Shown: positions 8,523-17,348 of the stretch, piece after piece
Layout of the letters: the number at the start of each line of letters is the position of its first letter
How positions within the stretch are numbered: position 1 is the stretch's first letter
Notes under the pieces: model-generated
The model's database searches: none
What the model saw: only the letters and a program-made list of their open reading frames with translations
What the model was told of the DNA's origin: nothing
Translations under genes and position numbers: made by a program
Source: Thermoanaerobaculia bacterium
Lineage (GTDB): Bacteria; Acidobacteriota; Thermoanaerobaculia; Multivoradales; J023
Assembly (NCBI GenBank): GCA_030431255.1
Contig: JAUIJL010000014.1
Span: 164,756 to 228,755, forward strand
DNA length: 64,000 nt
Direction: 5' to 3'

Positions 8523-10868
8523 ATGGCATCCGATTTCCGAGCAAGCCCCCAACTTTGGGTCGTGGTCGTCGCATTGTTGTTGTGGGCTATTTGGCCCGTG
8601 CCCGAGCTGTGGGCAGGGGTCCTGGCCTACGGGGTGGCTTGGTTGCTGCTCCAAGCGCGGCCCCGCCGGTCGACCTGGCCCGCGAGTGGTTTCGGCATCG
8701 CCCTCGGTCTGATGCTGCTGTCGATCCCGGCGGCGGCCCTGTGGCGGGCTCGGGCCGACTTTCCGGTCGAGGAGGGCCTGCGGGGTTTGGGGATCCACAC
8801 CCGGGATCGACTGCGAGGGGAGGTGTCTCCCTCCATCGCCCCGCCCCTGATCACCACGGATCGCCCCCAAACTTTCTACGTCAACGCCTCCAACACGGAC
8901 ACGTTGCGCATGATCCTGGGCGAAGGCGGACCGGTGCTCGAAGGCCACGCCGTGGCCGACGACCTCTTCGCGGTGTTCTACGATCCCCGGCGTCATGGGC
9001 GTCCCACGGGTCTCGACGCCCAGCAGGACGTGTTGCTGCAAACCGATCGAGGCATCTATTCCCGTCGGCTTTCGCGGGTCGATCCCGAGCCCCATCCCCG
9101 ATGGTTCTGCAACGATCCTGAATTGGGTTGGGCGGCCACTCCCAGCGAGGAGACGGACGAGCTGATCTTGATCTCCCGCGACGGTGATTTCGGTCGGCTC
9201 GACACCGCGGATGGCCCCGTCGATTGCGCGTTCCTCAAGGATGCAGACGGCGGTCCGGGACGTTTGGTGGTCAGCCATCGCTACGATCATCGCTTGCTGC
9301 TTTTTTCGACGCCGGATTTTCAGCCCGCGGGTGAGCTCGAGGTGGGGCCATTCCAGGGGCGTATGGCGGTGTCTCCGGACCAGCGTCTTCTAGCGGTCGC
9401 TAGGGTGGGCGAAGCACCGTCGATTCAGATCCTGCGGGCGCGCAGTGTTTTCGAGCCCGAGGTCCAACCCGAAACCCCGAAAACGACGGAGGTCGATCCG
9501 TCCCTCGGTGAACGAATCGATCTGGAGGTGATCCCGGATTGGATCGCTTTCGTCGGCGACCGCGACGACTTGGCGGTATCGAGCCTGGAAAAACGAACCC
9601 TATGTCGTTTTCGCCGAAGTGATGCCGGTGCAGGACTTTGGCAAGAAGACGCCCACCTTTGGTTGGGTCGTCCAGCGGTGACCTTGGCCCCGAGTCTCGA
9701 CGGCCGTCGGCTCTTTGTCGCCACCACGGATTATCGACCCAGCGGCGAGGACCACCGAGGCAATCACTTCATTCAAGATCAAATCTTGACCTTGGACACC
9801 GAGAGCTGGGAAGTGGTGGCACAAGCGCTGACCGCCCGTCGAACCGAGGTCCAGGTCTATCCCGGTAGCCTCGACTCCGGCCTTTCACCCATGGCTATTC
9901 AGCAGCAGACCGACGGCGCTCTGAGGGTGGTTTTCGCCGGCAGCGACGAGGTCTGGCGGGTGGATGAGAGCTTCGTCCGTCCGCCGGAGGTCACGGCGGG
10001 TGTGGATCTGGATCTGGTGGCGCCCCACGGCATCGCCGACCTCGGCGAAGGGCGATGGGCGGCCTCGTCACCGGCAGGGGGCGCGGTGGCGGTTTATGGT
10101 GAGCAAGGCCTGCTCTTCTTTCATGGTGTGGCCCGCAAAGACGCCGAGATGGCGTCGGCCCCGAGGGGCTCGGTCGTCCGCCGGGGGTTGGCATTGCGTC
10201 GCGGAGAACGGGCTTTTTACGAGGCCACCCGCTCGGGAATTTCTTGTCAGAGCTGCCATCTCCACGGGGGCACGGACCACAGCCCCCATGACATCGGCCA
10301 AACCCCCCTATTGCCGACCCTGACCGTGCGCGGACTCACGGGTACGTCGCCGTATTTGCGCGACGGCAGCTTCCCTCGTGTGCGGGATCTACATCCTGGA
10401 TTGGCGGACTCTTTGTTGCGTGGTTATCGTCGCTATTTCGCCACTCGCGCCGAGGATTTAGAGGCCTGGGTGGAGTCCCTGCCCAGGCCGCTGCACCCGG
10501 CCCATTTGGCGATGGCCCAAGGGCGAGCTTCGGTCGATCCGTGGGCCGATAAGGTGAGCTCGGGCATGGAGGTCTTCGAAGCCGCCGCCTGCCACGTCTG
10601 CCACACGCCGCCCGCTTTCACCCACCTGGGGGGTCACCCCGCGCGCTCTCTATTTCCCGAATACGGTGCCCAGCTCCGACCGACGGTCTTCTTGGATACG
10701 CCGTCCCTTCTGGGCATCGGTGCCAAGGGCCATTGGCTGCAAGACGGCCGGGCCGACTCCCTCGAAGAGGTGTTGGTGGAGCACAACCGCGGCAACCGTC
10801 ACGGAGACACCGCGGGTCTTTCCGAGCAGCAGATCCACGAGCTGGCGCAGATGTTGGACTTCCTATGA
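8523..10868 (+). CDS. Membrane-anchored di-haem c-type cytochrome with beta-propeller
   Basis: A 781-residue protein with two N-terminal membrane segments (about 10-27 and 57-75), a long region of short repeated strands with the feel of a YVTN/WD-type propeller (about 110-530), and a C-terminal MauG/cytochrome c peroxidase-like part with two haem-attachment motifs: CQSCH (Cys575, Cys578, His579) and CHVCH (Cys690, Cys693, His694). The phrases LTVRGLTGTSPYLRDGS and LQDGRADSLEEVL are typical of the di-haem peroxidase superfamily. Such proteins reduce peroxide or oxidise a protein cofactor in the periplasm. The stop codon overlaps the start of the next gene (ATGA), so the two products are probably made together. 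Confidence 0.83.
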   Translation: MASDFRASPQLWVVVVALLLWAIWPVPELWAGVLAYGVAWLLLQARPRRSTWPASGFGIALGLMLLSIPAAALWRARADFPVEEGLRGLGIHTRDRLRGEVSPSIAPPLITTDRPQTFYVNASNTDTLRMILGEGGPVLEGHAVADDLFAVFYDPRRHGRPTGLDAQQDVLLQTDRGIYSRRLSRVDPEPHPRWFCNDPELGWAATPSEETDELILISRDGDFGRLDTADGPVDCAFLKDADGGPGRLVVSHRYDHRLLLFSTPDFQPAGELEVGPFQGRMAVSPDQRLLAVARVGEAPSIQILRARSVFEPEVQPETPKTTEVDPSLGERIDLEVIPDWIAFVGDRDDLAVSSLEKRTLCRFRRSDAGAGLWQEDAHLWLGRPAVTLAPSLDGRRLFVATTDYRPSGEDHRGNHFIQDQILTLDTESWEVVAQALTARRTEVQVYPGSLDSGLSPMAIQQQTDGALRVVFAGSDEVWRVDESFVRPPEVTAGVDLDLVAPHGIADLGEGRWAASSPAGGAVAVYGEQGLLFFHGVARKDAEMASAPRGSVVRRGLALRRGERAFYEATRSGISCQSCHLHGGTDHSPHDIGQTPLLPTLTVRGLTGTSPYLRDGSFPRVRDLHPGLADSLLRGYRRYFATRAEDLEAWVESLPRPLHPAHLAMAQGRASVDPWADKVSSGMEVFEAAACHVCHTPPAFTHLGGHPARSLFPEYGAQLRPTVFLDTPSLLGIGAKGHWLQDGRADSLEEVLVEHNRGNRHGDTAGLSEQQIHELAQMLDFL

Positions 10869-11530
10869 CCGCCGGCTCACACTCCCGCGTCGAGGTCCCG
10901 GAAGCCAAAAAGCAAAGGGTTACGGGGTCGACCCGAGATCGCGCCTTGACCCGGGTCGCGGCGGTGACGATGGTGGCTCTCTTCGGGATCATGATCTATG
11001 CGGCGGCGGAGCCCTGGTTTTGGCTGAAACAACTCCACGCCGTGCGGGCCACGGGCTGGGCCGCGGTGGTGGCCCTGTTGCTTTCGCTGCTCATGACCCC
11101 TTTGAGCCGATTGTGGAGCTTTTGGAAACCTCAGCCGGGACCCGCGGTGTGGATCGCCTATCGCCGGGCCTTTGGGGTGGTGTCGGCGGTGCTCGCCTGG
11201 GTCCACTTGGGGCTGTCCCTGGGGACCTATCTGCGCGACTCCTGGCCGGCGGTTTTGTATTGGCCTTATTTGCGTTCCGGTTTGGTGGCGGCCTGCGTGT
11301 TGACGATCCTCTTCATGACGTCGTTTTCGTCGGTCTTGGCCGTGTTGAGATTGAAGGGTTGGAAGGAGCTGCATCGACTGGCCTATGTGGCTGCGATTCT
11401 GGTGCTGCACCATCTGCTTCTGTCGCCGTTTGCACCTCGGCAGTGGGTGCTGGTGGTCTTCGGGCTTTGCCTGCTGCCCGCGCCCCTGCGGGCTTTGCGC
11501 ACCAGACGCAAAAGAGCGGGAGATCCTTGA
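10865..11530 (+). CDS. Ferric-reductase-like haem b membrane protein (MsrQ/YedZ-like)
   Basis: A 221-residue protein with about six membrane spans. Conserved histidines lie in the right places for haem b ligation: QLHAVRATGW, AWVHLGLSL, KELHRLAYV and LVLHHLLLSP. This is the fold of MsrQ/YedZ and the ferric reductase transmembrane domain. The ATG overlaps the previous stop (ATGA), so it is translationally coupled to the di-haem cytochrome, and electrons probably pass between the quinone pool, this haem protein and the cytochrome. No MsrP is adjacent, so methionine sulfoxide repair is not implied. The Arg-rich C-terminus (TRRKRAGDP) is cytoplasmic. Confidence 0.78.
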   Translation: MTAGSHSRVEVPEAKKQRVTGSTRDRALTRVAAVTMVALFGIMIYAAAEPWFWLKQLHAVRATGWAAVVALLLSLLMTPLSRLWSFWKPQPGPAVWIAYRRAFGVVSAVLAWVHLGLSLGTYLRDSWPAVLYWPYLRSGLVAACVLTILFMTSFSSVLAVLRLKGWKELHRLAYVAAILVLHHLLLSPFAPRQWVLVVFGLCLLPAPLRALRTRRKRAGDP

Positions 11531-11543
11531 CGACCTCCCGCTC
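11510..11543 (-). terminator. Minus-strand terminator of the His-rich gene
   Basis: A 9-bp stem (GAGCGGGAG with CTCCCGCTC) sits in the gap and overlaps the 3' end of the convergent plus-strand gene. On the minus strand the stem is followed by TTTT, so it most likely ends the His-rich gene transcript. Confidence 0.6.
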
Positions 11544-11573
11544 CCTGTTGCCATTTGCTGTCAAGCGTTCGAC

Positions 11574-11978
11574 TTAGGCGCCGCCACCGCCGCCGCCGCC
11601 GTGGGCATGTCCAGAGTGGCCGTGACCGGAGTGACCGTGTCCAGAGTGACCGTGACCGGAGTGACCGTGGCCGGAGTGGCCATGTCCGGAGTGGCCATGT
11701 CCGGAGTGACCGTGACCAGAGTGGCCATGGCCGGAATGACCGTGACCGGAGTGATCATGACCGGAGTGATCATGACCGGAGTGATCATGACCGGAGTGGC
11801 CATGGGCATGTCCGTGGGCGTGTCCATGGCCGTGGCCTTTTTCAGCATGTCCATGGCCGTGGCCTTGTTGGGATTCGTCGGTCCGAGCGCTGTCGGAGGC
11901 CGACGCGCTGAGGCCGACCGCCAAACTCAGGCCGAACAACAGCAGGACTGCCAACAGAATGGATCCTTTGCTTCGCAT
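11574..11978 (-). CDS. Secreted His-rich SGHGH-repeat protein
   Basis: A 134-residue protein with a signal peptide (MRSKGSILLAVLLLFGLSLA, cleavage near SASA) and an almost pure Gly-His-Ser-Ala tail. The tail runs through GHGHGHAEKGHGH, then about 13 pentapeptides of the form SGH(G/D/A)H, and ends in HAHGGGGGGGA. Roughly forty histidines make it a likely metal binder (Zn, Ni, Cu or Co) in the periplasm or outside the cell. The ATG at 11978 is preferred over an upstream in-frame start because a GGAGG lies 5-9 bases ahead. The adjacent membrane haem protein on the other strand could be a functional partner but is not co-transcribed. The same repeats keep other frames open and explain several spurious long frames here. 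Confidence 0.75.
   Translation of the reverse strand: MRSKGSILLAVLLLFGLSLAVGLSASASDSARTDESQQGHGHGHAEKGHGHGHAHGHAHGHSGHDHSGHDHSGHDHSGHGHSGHGHSGHGHSGHGHSGHGHSGHGHSGHGHSGHGHSGHGHSGHAHGGGGGGGA
11611..11805. repeat. 15-bp minisatellite, 13 units, encoding SGHGH
   Basis: Thirteen tandem 15-bp units with the pattern CCRGARTGRYCRTGN can be laid end to end with no gap. The unit is five codons, so expansion or contraction keeps frame. Three adjacent units with ATCATG encode SGHDH and the rest SGHGH. Confidence 0.9.
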
Positions 11979-12156
11979 TTCACTCCTCCGGGTTGGTCCG
12001 AAAAGGCCGAGGCATGCGGATACAGGTACCTTGCGGTAGTCGACTCGCGCTGCTTCGGAAGACATTAGTGTGGAAGTACGTATATCACGTCCCAGGGTTG
12101 CCGACGAATCGCTCCCATGAATCTGACGAGGAGGCGGCAGGCTCCCACCCTAGGCC

Positions 12157-13194
12157 TCACCAAGTTCGCGTGACCTTTCTCAATCCCCTGGGCATCTCGG
12201 GATCCAAGCCTTTGTGGCGAGTCAGGAAGAAGCAGAAGAGCTGAGCCGGAATGATGGTCAAAACCGGGCTCAGCCATTCCGGCATATCGGTCGGCAGGGG
12301 GAATACCGCGTCGCCGAGCCGCAAGGCTTCCGGAGCGTTGGACACCACTAAGAGGTCCGCTTGTTGGGACTCCGCCAAGCCCTGCAGGAGCTCGAAGCTG
12401 TCTTGGAAAGCAGGGCCGCGAACCGCCAAGCCGAAAATAGGGAATCCTGGCTCGACGATGGCGATCGGTCCGTGCCGAAAGTCCGACGGCGAGTACGGCT
12501 CGGCCACCACATAGGTCAGCTCTTTGAGCTTCAAGGACCATTCGTGGGCGGTGGCGAAGTTGAATCCACGGCCGAGGACCACGCATCGTTCCATGAATCG
12601 GTAACGCTCGGCGGCGCGCTCGGTGGCGGGGCACAGCTCGAGAATTTGATCGACGCGATAGGGCAGCTCCGCCAGCTCTTCGCTTTTCATAGCATCCGGA
12701 GCCAGGGCGTTGGACAACATGGCGATCGCCACGAGCTGGGTGGTGTACGTCTTGGTGGCGGCCACGGAGCTTTCGGGGCCGGCGCAAGTGTCGAGCACGA
12801 AGTCGGCGGCTTCGGCCAGGGGTGAGTCCGGACAGTTGGTGATCGCCAGGGTGATCGCCCCTTGATGGGCGGCTTCGGTCAAAACGCTGACGATGTCCGG
12901 CGATTGGCCGGATTGGGAAATGCCGATGACCAGCGCGTCGTCCAAGCGGGGCGCGCTTTGATAGAGGCTGAAGATGGATGGGGTGGCCAAGGCCACGGGT
13001 AGGCGATTGACCGTGCCGAAGAGATATTTGGCGTAGAGACCGGCGTGGTCTGAGGTGCCCCGCGCGGCCAAGTAGACGAATCTCGGTGGTCGACGACCGA
13101 GGGAGGCGGCGATGTCGTCGACGTTCTTACGCTGTTGTTCGAGCAGCCGAGCGAGAGCCTCGGGTTGTTCAAAAATCTCGTCGATCATGCTCAT
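12157..13194 (-). CDS. SIS-domain sugar isomerase/deaminase (GlmS-, AgaS-like)
   Basis: A 345-residue cytosolic protein made of two SIS domains, the isomerase half of GlmS without the glutaminase part. Conserved pieces are ARGTSDHAGLYAKYL near residue 44, the phosphosugar loop ISQSGQSPD, SVAATKTYTTQL, and GRGFNFATAHEWSLKLKE. Related single-function enzymes convert glucosamine-6-phosphate to fructose-6-phosphate (with or without release of ammonia) or handle other aminosugar phosphates. It is the last gene of a minus-strand run that starts with a glucosaminidase-like enzyme, which fits a role in feeding glucosamine to glycolysis. No sugar kinase or transporter is in the cluster, so the exact substrate is not proven. 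Confidence 0.82.
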   Translation of the reverse strand: MSMIDEIFEQPEALARLLEQQRKNVDDIAASLGRRPPRFVYLAARGTSDHAGLYAKYLFGTVNRLPVALATPSIFSLYQSAPRLDDALVIGISQSGQSPDIVSVLTEAAHQGAITLAITNCPDSPLAEAADFVLDTCAGPESSVAATKTYTTQLVAIAMLSNALAPDAMKSEELAELPYRVDQILELCPATERAAERYRFMERCVVLGRGFNFATAHEWSLKLKELTYVVAEPYSPSDFRHGPIAIVEPGFPIFGLAVRGPAFQDSFELLQGLAESQQADLLVVSNAPEALRLGDAVFPLPTDMPEWLSPVLTIIPAQLFCFFLTRHKGLDPEMPRGLRKVTRTW

Positions 13195-13255
13195 GGCGTG
13201 GGTTGTCCTTATCGGAGGTTCGCTTTCCTCTTTCGCTTCAGGGCCTGATCCGGAT

Positions 13256-14446
13256 TCAGGGCTCGGTCGCCGCCGGGAGCTCGTCGAGGGCGACCGGTTG
13301 ACGGATCCAATCCAAAATTTCTCGGCTGGAGGCGAAGCGGACGTCGGGCAAAGAGGTGGCGTAATCTATGAAGACTTCCACCGCCTGCCGACGCTCCAAG
13401 TAAGTGGAGCCGAGGGCCGGCTCGCTTTCCTCGGAGTATTCTTCTGTGTGCATGCCGATCAGCAGGGGGGCGCGGTTGCCGGCGAGCCGCTGATCCAGGG
13501 TGTATTTGAGAATAGCGACGACCTCCTCTTTGGAAAGATGGAAGAGATACCAAAGGTTGTAGTCGAAACCCGTGATCTTGCCGTTTTGCGGCTGAAAATA
13601 TTTCTGAATTTTTGCCAGTCTATCCCGGAGCCCTGGAGAGATGCCATAAGCCTCACACGCGGAGTCCGGCGGCACCACGAAGGTGTAGGCCGGCATTTCC
13701 CACAAGCCCGGATGGCGACCGATCGGGGTCTTTAATTCCTGGGCAGCCAGCATTTCGTTGCCCGGGCTGCCGGTGTCGAGGGTGTAGGGCCAGAGGAAAT
13801 CCGTGCCGTCGGACGAGGCGTCGAAGCCTTCCTCAAGGGAGCAGTCGTATTTCAAACCATGCTCGCGGATGGCGATGAAGGTCGCTTCGTTGTGCTCCAA
13901 ATACGGGGTGCGGAAGCCGACGATCTCGTTTCGGGGCACGCGGATTTCTCGTTCGAGAAAGTCGATGCAGCCGGAGATCTCGGCCCGCCATTCCTCCAAC
14001 GTCGTGGTGACGTTGGTGGTGTGGGTGCTGGTGTGGACGCCGACTTCGTGACCTTGCTCAAAGGCCCTCCGCCAGGTCTTCGCCACCTCGGGATCCTCGC
14101 CATAGGCGGAAGTGAAATAAAAGCTCATATGCCCAGGCACGCCGTCGAAGGTGGCCGGGCGGCCCGCTCCCCGAGGATTCGGGCGATCTTGGGTTAAACC
14201 GAGGGCCCAGGTCATGCCGTCGGCATAACCGTTGTCGTCCCAGCCGAGGCTGATGAGCATCGGGGTTCGGCTCGGCTCCAAACCTCCCGGCGGCGAGCTC
14301 GACGGCGGATGTCGATCGTCGGACGCCGGCGGCAGGGCGGTGTTCGGGGACGACTCGGGAGCGCTGGGTTTGCACGCCAGGCCGGTGACCAGCAAGCCGA
14401 TCAAGGCCAGGTAGATTCTTGGCCCGCGGGTGGTTGGATGGGTCAT
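13256..14446 (-). CDS. CE4 polysaccharide deacetylase lipoprotein
   Basis: A 396-residue lipoprotein (lipobox VTGLAC, Cys25) with a polysaccharide deacetylase fold. The metal-binding residues of the CE4/PuuE group are seen: the Asp pair in LGWDDNGYADG and the two histidines in GVHTSTHTTN. The phrase FRTPYLEHNEATF fits the Arg-containing motif. CE4 enzymes remove N- or O-acetyl groups from chitin, peptidoglycan or xylan. The ATG at 14446 shares ATGA with the stop of the upstream glucosaminidase gene, so the two are co-translated. Removal of N-acetyl groups would make a substrate for exo-glucosaminidase, which is the main reason to link them. Confidence 0.83.
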   Translation of the reverse strand: MTHPTTRGPRIYLALIGLLVTGLACKPSAPESSPNTALPPASDDRHPPSSSPPGGLEPSRTPMLISLGWDDNGYADGMTWALGLTQDRPNPRGAGRPATFDGVPGHMSFYFTSAYGEDPEVAKTWRRAFEQGHEVGVHTSTHTTNVTTTLEEWRAEISGCIDFLEREIRVPRNEIVGFRTPYLEHNEATFIAIREHGLKYDCSLEEGFDASSDGTDFLWPYTLDTGSPGNEMLAAQELKTPIGRHPGLWEMPAYTFVVPPDSACEAYGISPGLRDRLAKIQKYFQPQNGKITGFDYNLWYLFHLSKEEVVAILKYTLDQRLAGNRAPLLIGMHTEEYSEESEPALGSTYLERRQAVEVFIDYATSLPDVRFASSREILDWIRQPVALDELPAATEP

Positions 14447-17145
14447 GAGCCCAGGGGCTCCTCGCCCCCTTGCACATTCCATCCGGTGTAGCGCAGGACC
14501 CATTCACTCGCCGGCCGGGCCCCGGCGGTGGACGGAATTCGAGCCTTGAGCCGTCGGCTTTCCCTGGGAAGCAAGGAAATATAGTTGTCGTCCAGCAATA
14601 CGGGCAGGATCGATTGGTCGGTGTCCGGATCCACGATGCGCAGCTCTAGGAAGAAGGCCAAACGATCACCGGTGTTTTTCACCTCCATGGCGATTTGATG
14701 CCGATCGTCCTGGTCTCGGCCTTCGATCCGAGCTTTGACGTCCAGGGTAGTGGGCGCCAGATCATTCAGGGCGGTGAAGTCGGCGAATTCCGCCGTCGGG
14801 GTGTAGAACCAGGTGGAGGCGGCATCGTCGAGCACATCGTCGCGGGAAGACAACCAATAGAAGTTGGAGGCCACGGCAGTATCTTCGGCGTCGAGCAAGC
14901 GGAGGTCGAGGAAGCTGACCGGCGACGTCTTGATCTGCTCGCCGAGCTCGGCGATGGATTGTGAGTGCGCGAAATCGTCCGTCAGCGGGATCGATTGTCG
15001 GTGCAGCTCCCGGCTTTGGAGATCGAAGAGCCGGATCTGAGCCGTGGTGCCGGCCAAGGCATGCTCGGGGTCATTCCGTTGCACCCACACCGTGGCGTCG
15101 CCGTAATCGAAAACCAAGCCCACGCTCGCATTAGCCCGTCGAGCACCGTAGAAGGCACCGTTGGGCATGAGGTAGTGGTCGTAGAGCTGCCAATAGAGCT
15201 CGGGCCAGGCGGAGTTGAGCATCCACTGCACCACGCCGGTGGCTTCCGGTCGGCGGACGGCGAACGCTTCGAACATGGCGCGCATGGCTTCGTAATTGGC
15301 CACCTGGGCTTTGCGGCTGAAGGTCTCGACATCGGAAGAAGGACCATAGCGAGCGTTGAGGGCCTTTTCATAACGCTTGAGGGTGTTGAACTCGTGGCGA
15401 CCGCAGTGGTACTCCCACATCTCGTCGATCGGCCAGAGATGCTCCTCCGGCAGCATTCGGCGCAGGCTCTCCACGGGCGGTGGCTGAGGACCCGGCCCCG
15501 TTTCCGTATTGAAACCGAAGGCTCCACCGCGGTCGCGGTTGACGTACCAGTAGGCGGGGGGCACGTAGTCGTAGGGACCGTTCATTTTCACCCCGGTGGG
15601 CCCGCTGACCTCGCTCTTGCGATCCGAGCAGGCGGCGAGCAGGGGTCGGGTGGGATCGAGCGCGGGCATGATGTCCGCGTAGCGTTGTTCCAGGTCCGGT
15701 TTGGGCAGCAAGTCACTGGCCAGCACCCAAACGAAAATGCTGGGATGGCGGCGCAGCCAGCGCACTTGGTCGGCCCACATTCGGGTCACCAGATCGATGT
15801 CTTGCTCGGTCAGGACTCCGCCGTAGGTCTCATCGACCGGTTTTCCCAGGTACTCCTGCCATTCCCATTGGCAGCTCCAGCCGGGCATCAACAAAATTCC
15901 GTATTCGTCGGCGATGTCGTAGAGCTTGCGGCTGCTGCCCCAAAAACCCTCCAAGCGGACGGTGTTGAGGCCGAGATGGCGGACGTAGTCCATTTGTGCC
16001 TCGATCTTGGCGTCGGTGTCGTCGAGCATCAGGTCGTCGACCCAGCCGCCGCCGCGGATCAAGATGTCTTTGCCGTTGATGCGGTAGCCGCGATGCCCCT
16101 GGGCATTGAAGAAGTCGCTCACCTCGCGCACGCCGAAGCGCAGCTGCTCGCGGTCGGAGGCGGTGCCGTCCACCTCGGCGATGAGGTCGAGGGGGTAGAG
16201 GTGGGGCTCGCCCAACGTGTGGGGCCACCATAGGCGCGGTGAGGTCATGCTCAGGGCCGGGTGATGGTCGGCGGTCAGGCGCAGGTCTTGGGATTGCCCC
16301 GGAGCCAGCTCATAGGTCTGCTCGAAGGAAAGCTTCTCGATACGGCCGAGCAGCCGGCCTTGAATTTGGCGATCCGTATGGTTGCTCAAGGTGGCGAGCA
16401 CGGTGAGCTCGGCCGCAGTGCCGTCGTCGCTGAGATCCGTGTGGACCACCACGTCTTTCATGGAAACGGCGCCGGTCCGACGCAGCCAAACCTGGCGCCA
16501 CAGACCCATATTACGGTCGGGGGGCACGGGATTCCAGTCGACGAATCCGAGGGTGAAATCCCCGGGCCGGGGCGGATGGACCTCCACCGCCAGCACGTTT
16601 CGGCCCGGCTGTGCGTGATCGCGGATGCTGAGCTCGAATTGCCGGAAGGAGCCCAGGATGTCCTCGTCATCGGCGATTTGTCGGCCGTTGAGCCAGATGC
16701 TCGCTCGGTAGTTGATGCCGTCGAAGACCAAGGCCAGACCTTCGTCCACGGCGTCCAGCTCGAAGGTGGTGCGGTACCACCACGGACCCTGGAAGGGCTC
16801 GGTGTCGATACTCGCCAAATTGTCGGCGAAATAGGGCTCGGTAAAGTGACCGTTGTCCACCAGGGCCGCCAACACCGTGGTCGGTACCGAGGTGGGATAC
16901 CACTGCTCGGTGGAAAAATCCGCGCTCGAAATGGCCGCCCCGTCGGCTTCCACATCCGCCGCCGCGCGCAGCATCCAATGGTCTTCCAGGAGAACATGAA
17001 AAGCCGAAGACGCTGGGGCCGCTATTTCGGGGGTGGATCCCGGCTCCGAGCTGTTTTGGCCGCATCCGAGGACGATCATGACGAGGCCGATCAGGAATCC
17101 GGTGCCCAGTGTGCGGGAATGAAAAGAGAAGCGTTGAGAATCCAT
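14443..17145 (-). CDS. GH2 exo-beta-D-glucosaminidase-like lipoprotein
   Basis: A 900-residue GH2 enzyme with a lipobox (IVLGC, Cys28) and the usual jelly-roll, Ig-like and TIM-barrel order. The jelly-roll carries NPVPPDRNMGLWRQVW, a signature shared with exo-beta-D-glucosaminidases. Instead of the Asn-Glu of beta-galactosidase/mannosidase the acid/base motif is ASD (Asp478), and the nucleophile is Glu548 in FNTETGPG. The Asp/Glu pair 70 residues apart matches the known CsxA arrangement (Asp469/Glu541). These enzymes release glucosamine from chitosan ends. AGGAAAGG lies ahead of the ATG at 17145, so this is preferred over the GTG six bases upstream. Beta-mannosidase is the alternative but the ASD motif argues against it. 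Confidence 0.8.
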   Translation of the reverse strand: MDSQRFSFHSRTLGTGFLIGLVMIVLGCGQNSSEPGSTPEIAAPASSAFHVLLEDHWMLRAAADVEADGAAISSADFSTEQWYPTSVPTTVLAALVDNGHFTEPYFADNLASIDTEPFQGPWWYRTTFELDAVDEGLALVFDGINYRASIWLNGRQIADDEDILGSFRQFELSIRDHAQPGRNVLAVEVHPPRPGDFTLGFVDWNPVPPDRNMGLWRQVWLRRTGAVSMKDVVVHTDLSDDGTAAELTVLATLSNHTDRQIQGRLLGRIEKLSFEQTYELAPGQSQDLRLTADHHPALSMTSPRLWWPHTLGEPHLYPLDLIAEVDGTASDREQLRFGVREVSDFFNAQGHRGYRINGKDILIRGGGWVDDLMLDDTDAKIEAQMDYVRHLGLNTVRLEGFWGSSRKLYDIADEYGILLMPGWSCQWEWQEYLGKPVDETYGGVLTEQDIDLVTRMWADQVRWLRRHPSIFVWVLASDLLPKPDLEQRYADIMPALDPTRPLLAACSDRKSEVSGPTGVKMNGPYDYVPPAYWYVNRDRGGAFGFNTETGPGPQPPPVESLRRMLPEEHLWPIDEMWEYHCGRHEFNTLKRYEKALNARYGPSSDVETFSRKAQVANYEAMRAMFEAFAVRRPEATGVVQWMLNSAWPELYWQLYDHYLMPNGAFYGARRANASVGLVFDYGDATVWVQRNDPEHALAGTTAQIRLFDLQSRELHRQSIPLTDDFAHSQSIAELGEQIKTSPVSFLDLRLLDAEDTAVASNFYWLSSRDDVLDDAASTWFYTPTAEFADFTALNDLAPTTLDVKARIEGRDQDDRHQIAMEVKNTGDRLAFFLELRIVDPDTDQSILPVLLDDNYISLLPRESRRLKARIPSTAGARPASEWVLRYTGWNVQGGEEPLGS

Positions 17146-17348
17146 GATCACCTTTCCTGTCGGTCGTTACCAGAGAGCCCGTGCCTTATGAGGTTCCGCT
17201 CGATGCTCGACGTTCGGTGTCCTCAATCGGCATCCCGACGTCAGGTTTGCTGCAGCCGGATTCGTCTGCACGGTCCGGAAGCGAGCGAGCGCCGTTTCAG
17301 CAGGGCTCGAGTCTAAGAGACCCGGCGGCAGAGGGGTTTACCGAGAGT

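Noticed and set aside
8381..8524. Longer N-terminus of kinase 1
   Set aside because: It would overlap the start of the divergent cytochrome gene and has no similarity to the family.
7370..9121. Long plus-strand open frame opposite kinase 1
   Set aside because: It is the mirror of the kinase reading frame in GC-rich DNA; no domain, no ribosome-binding site, and it runs through the divergent start region.
11385..12068. Plus-strand frames over the His-rich gene
   Set aside because: Frames stay open only because of the 15-bp repeats; the signal peptide and GGAGG belong to the minus-strand frame.
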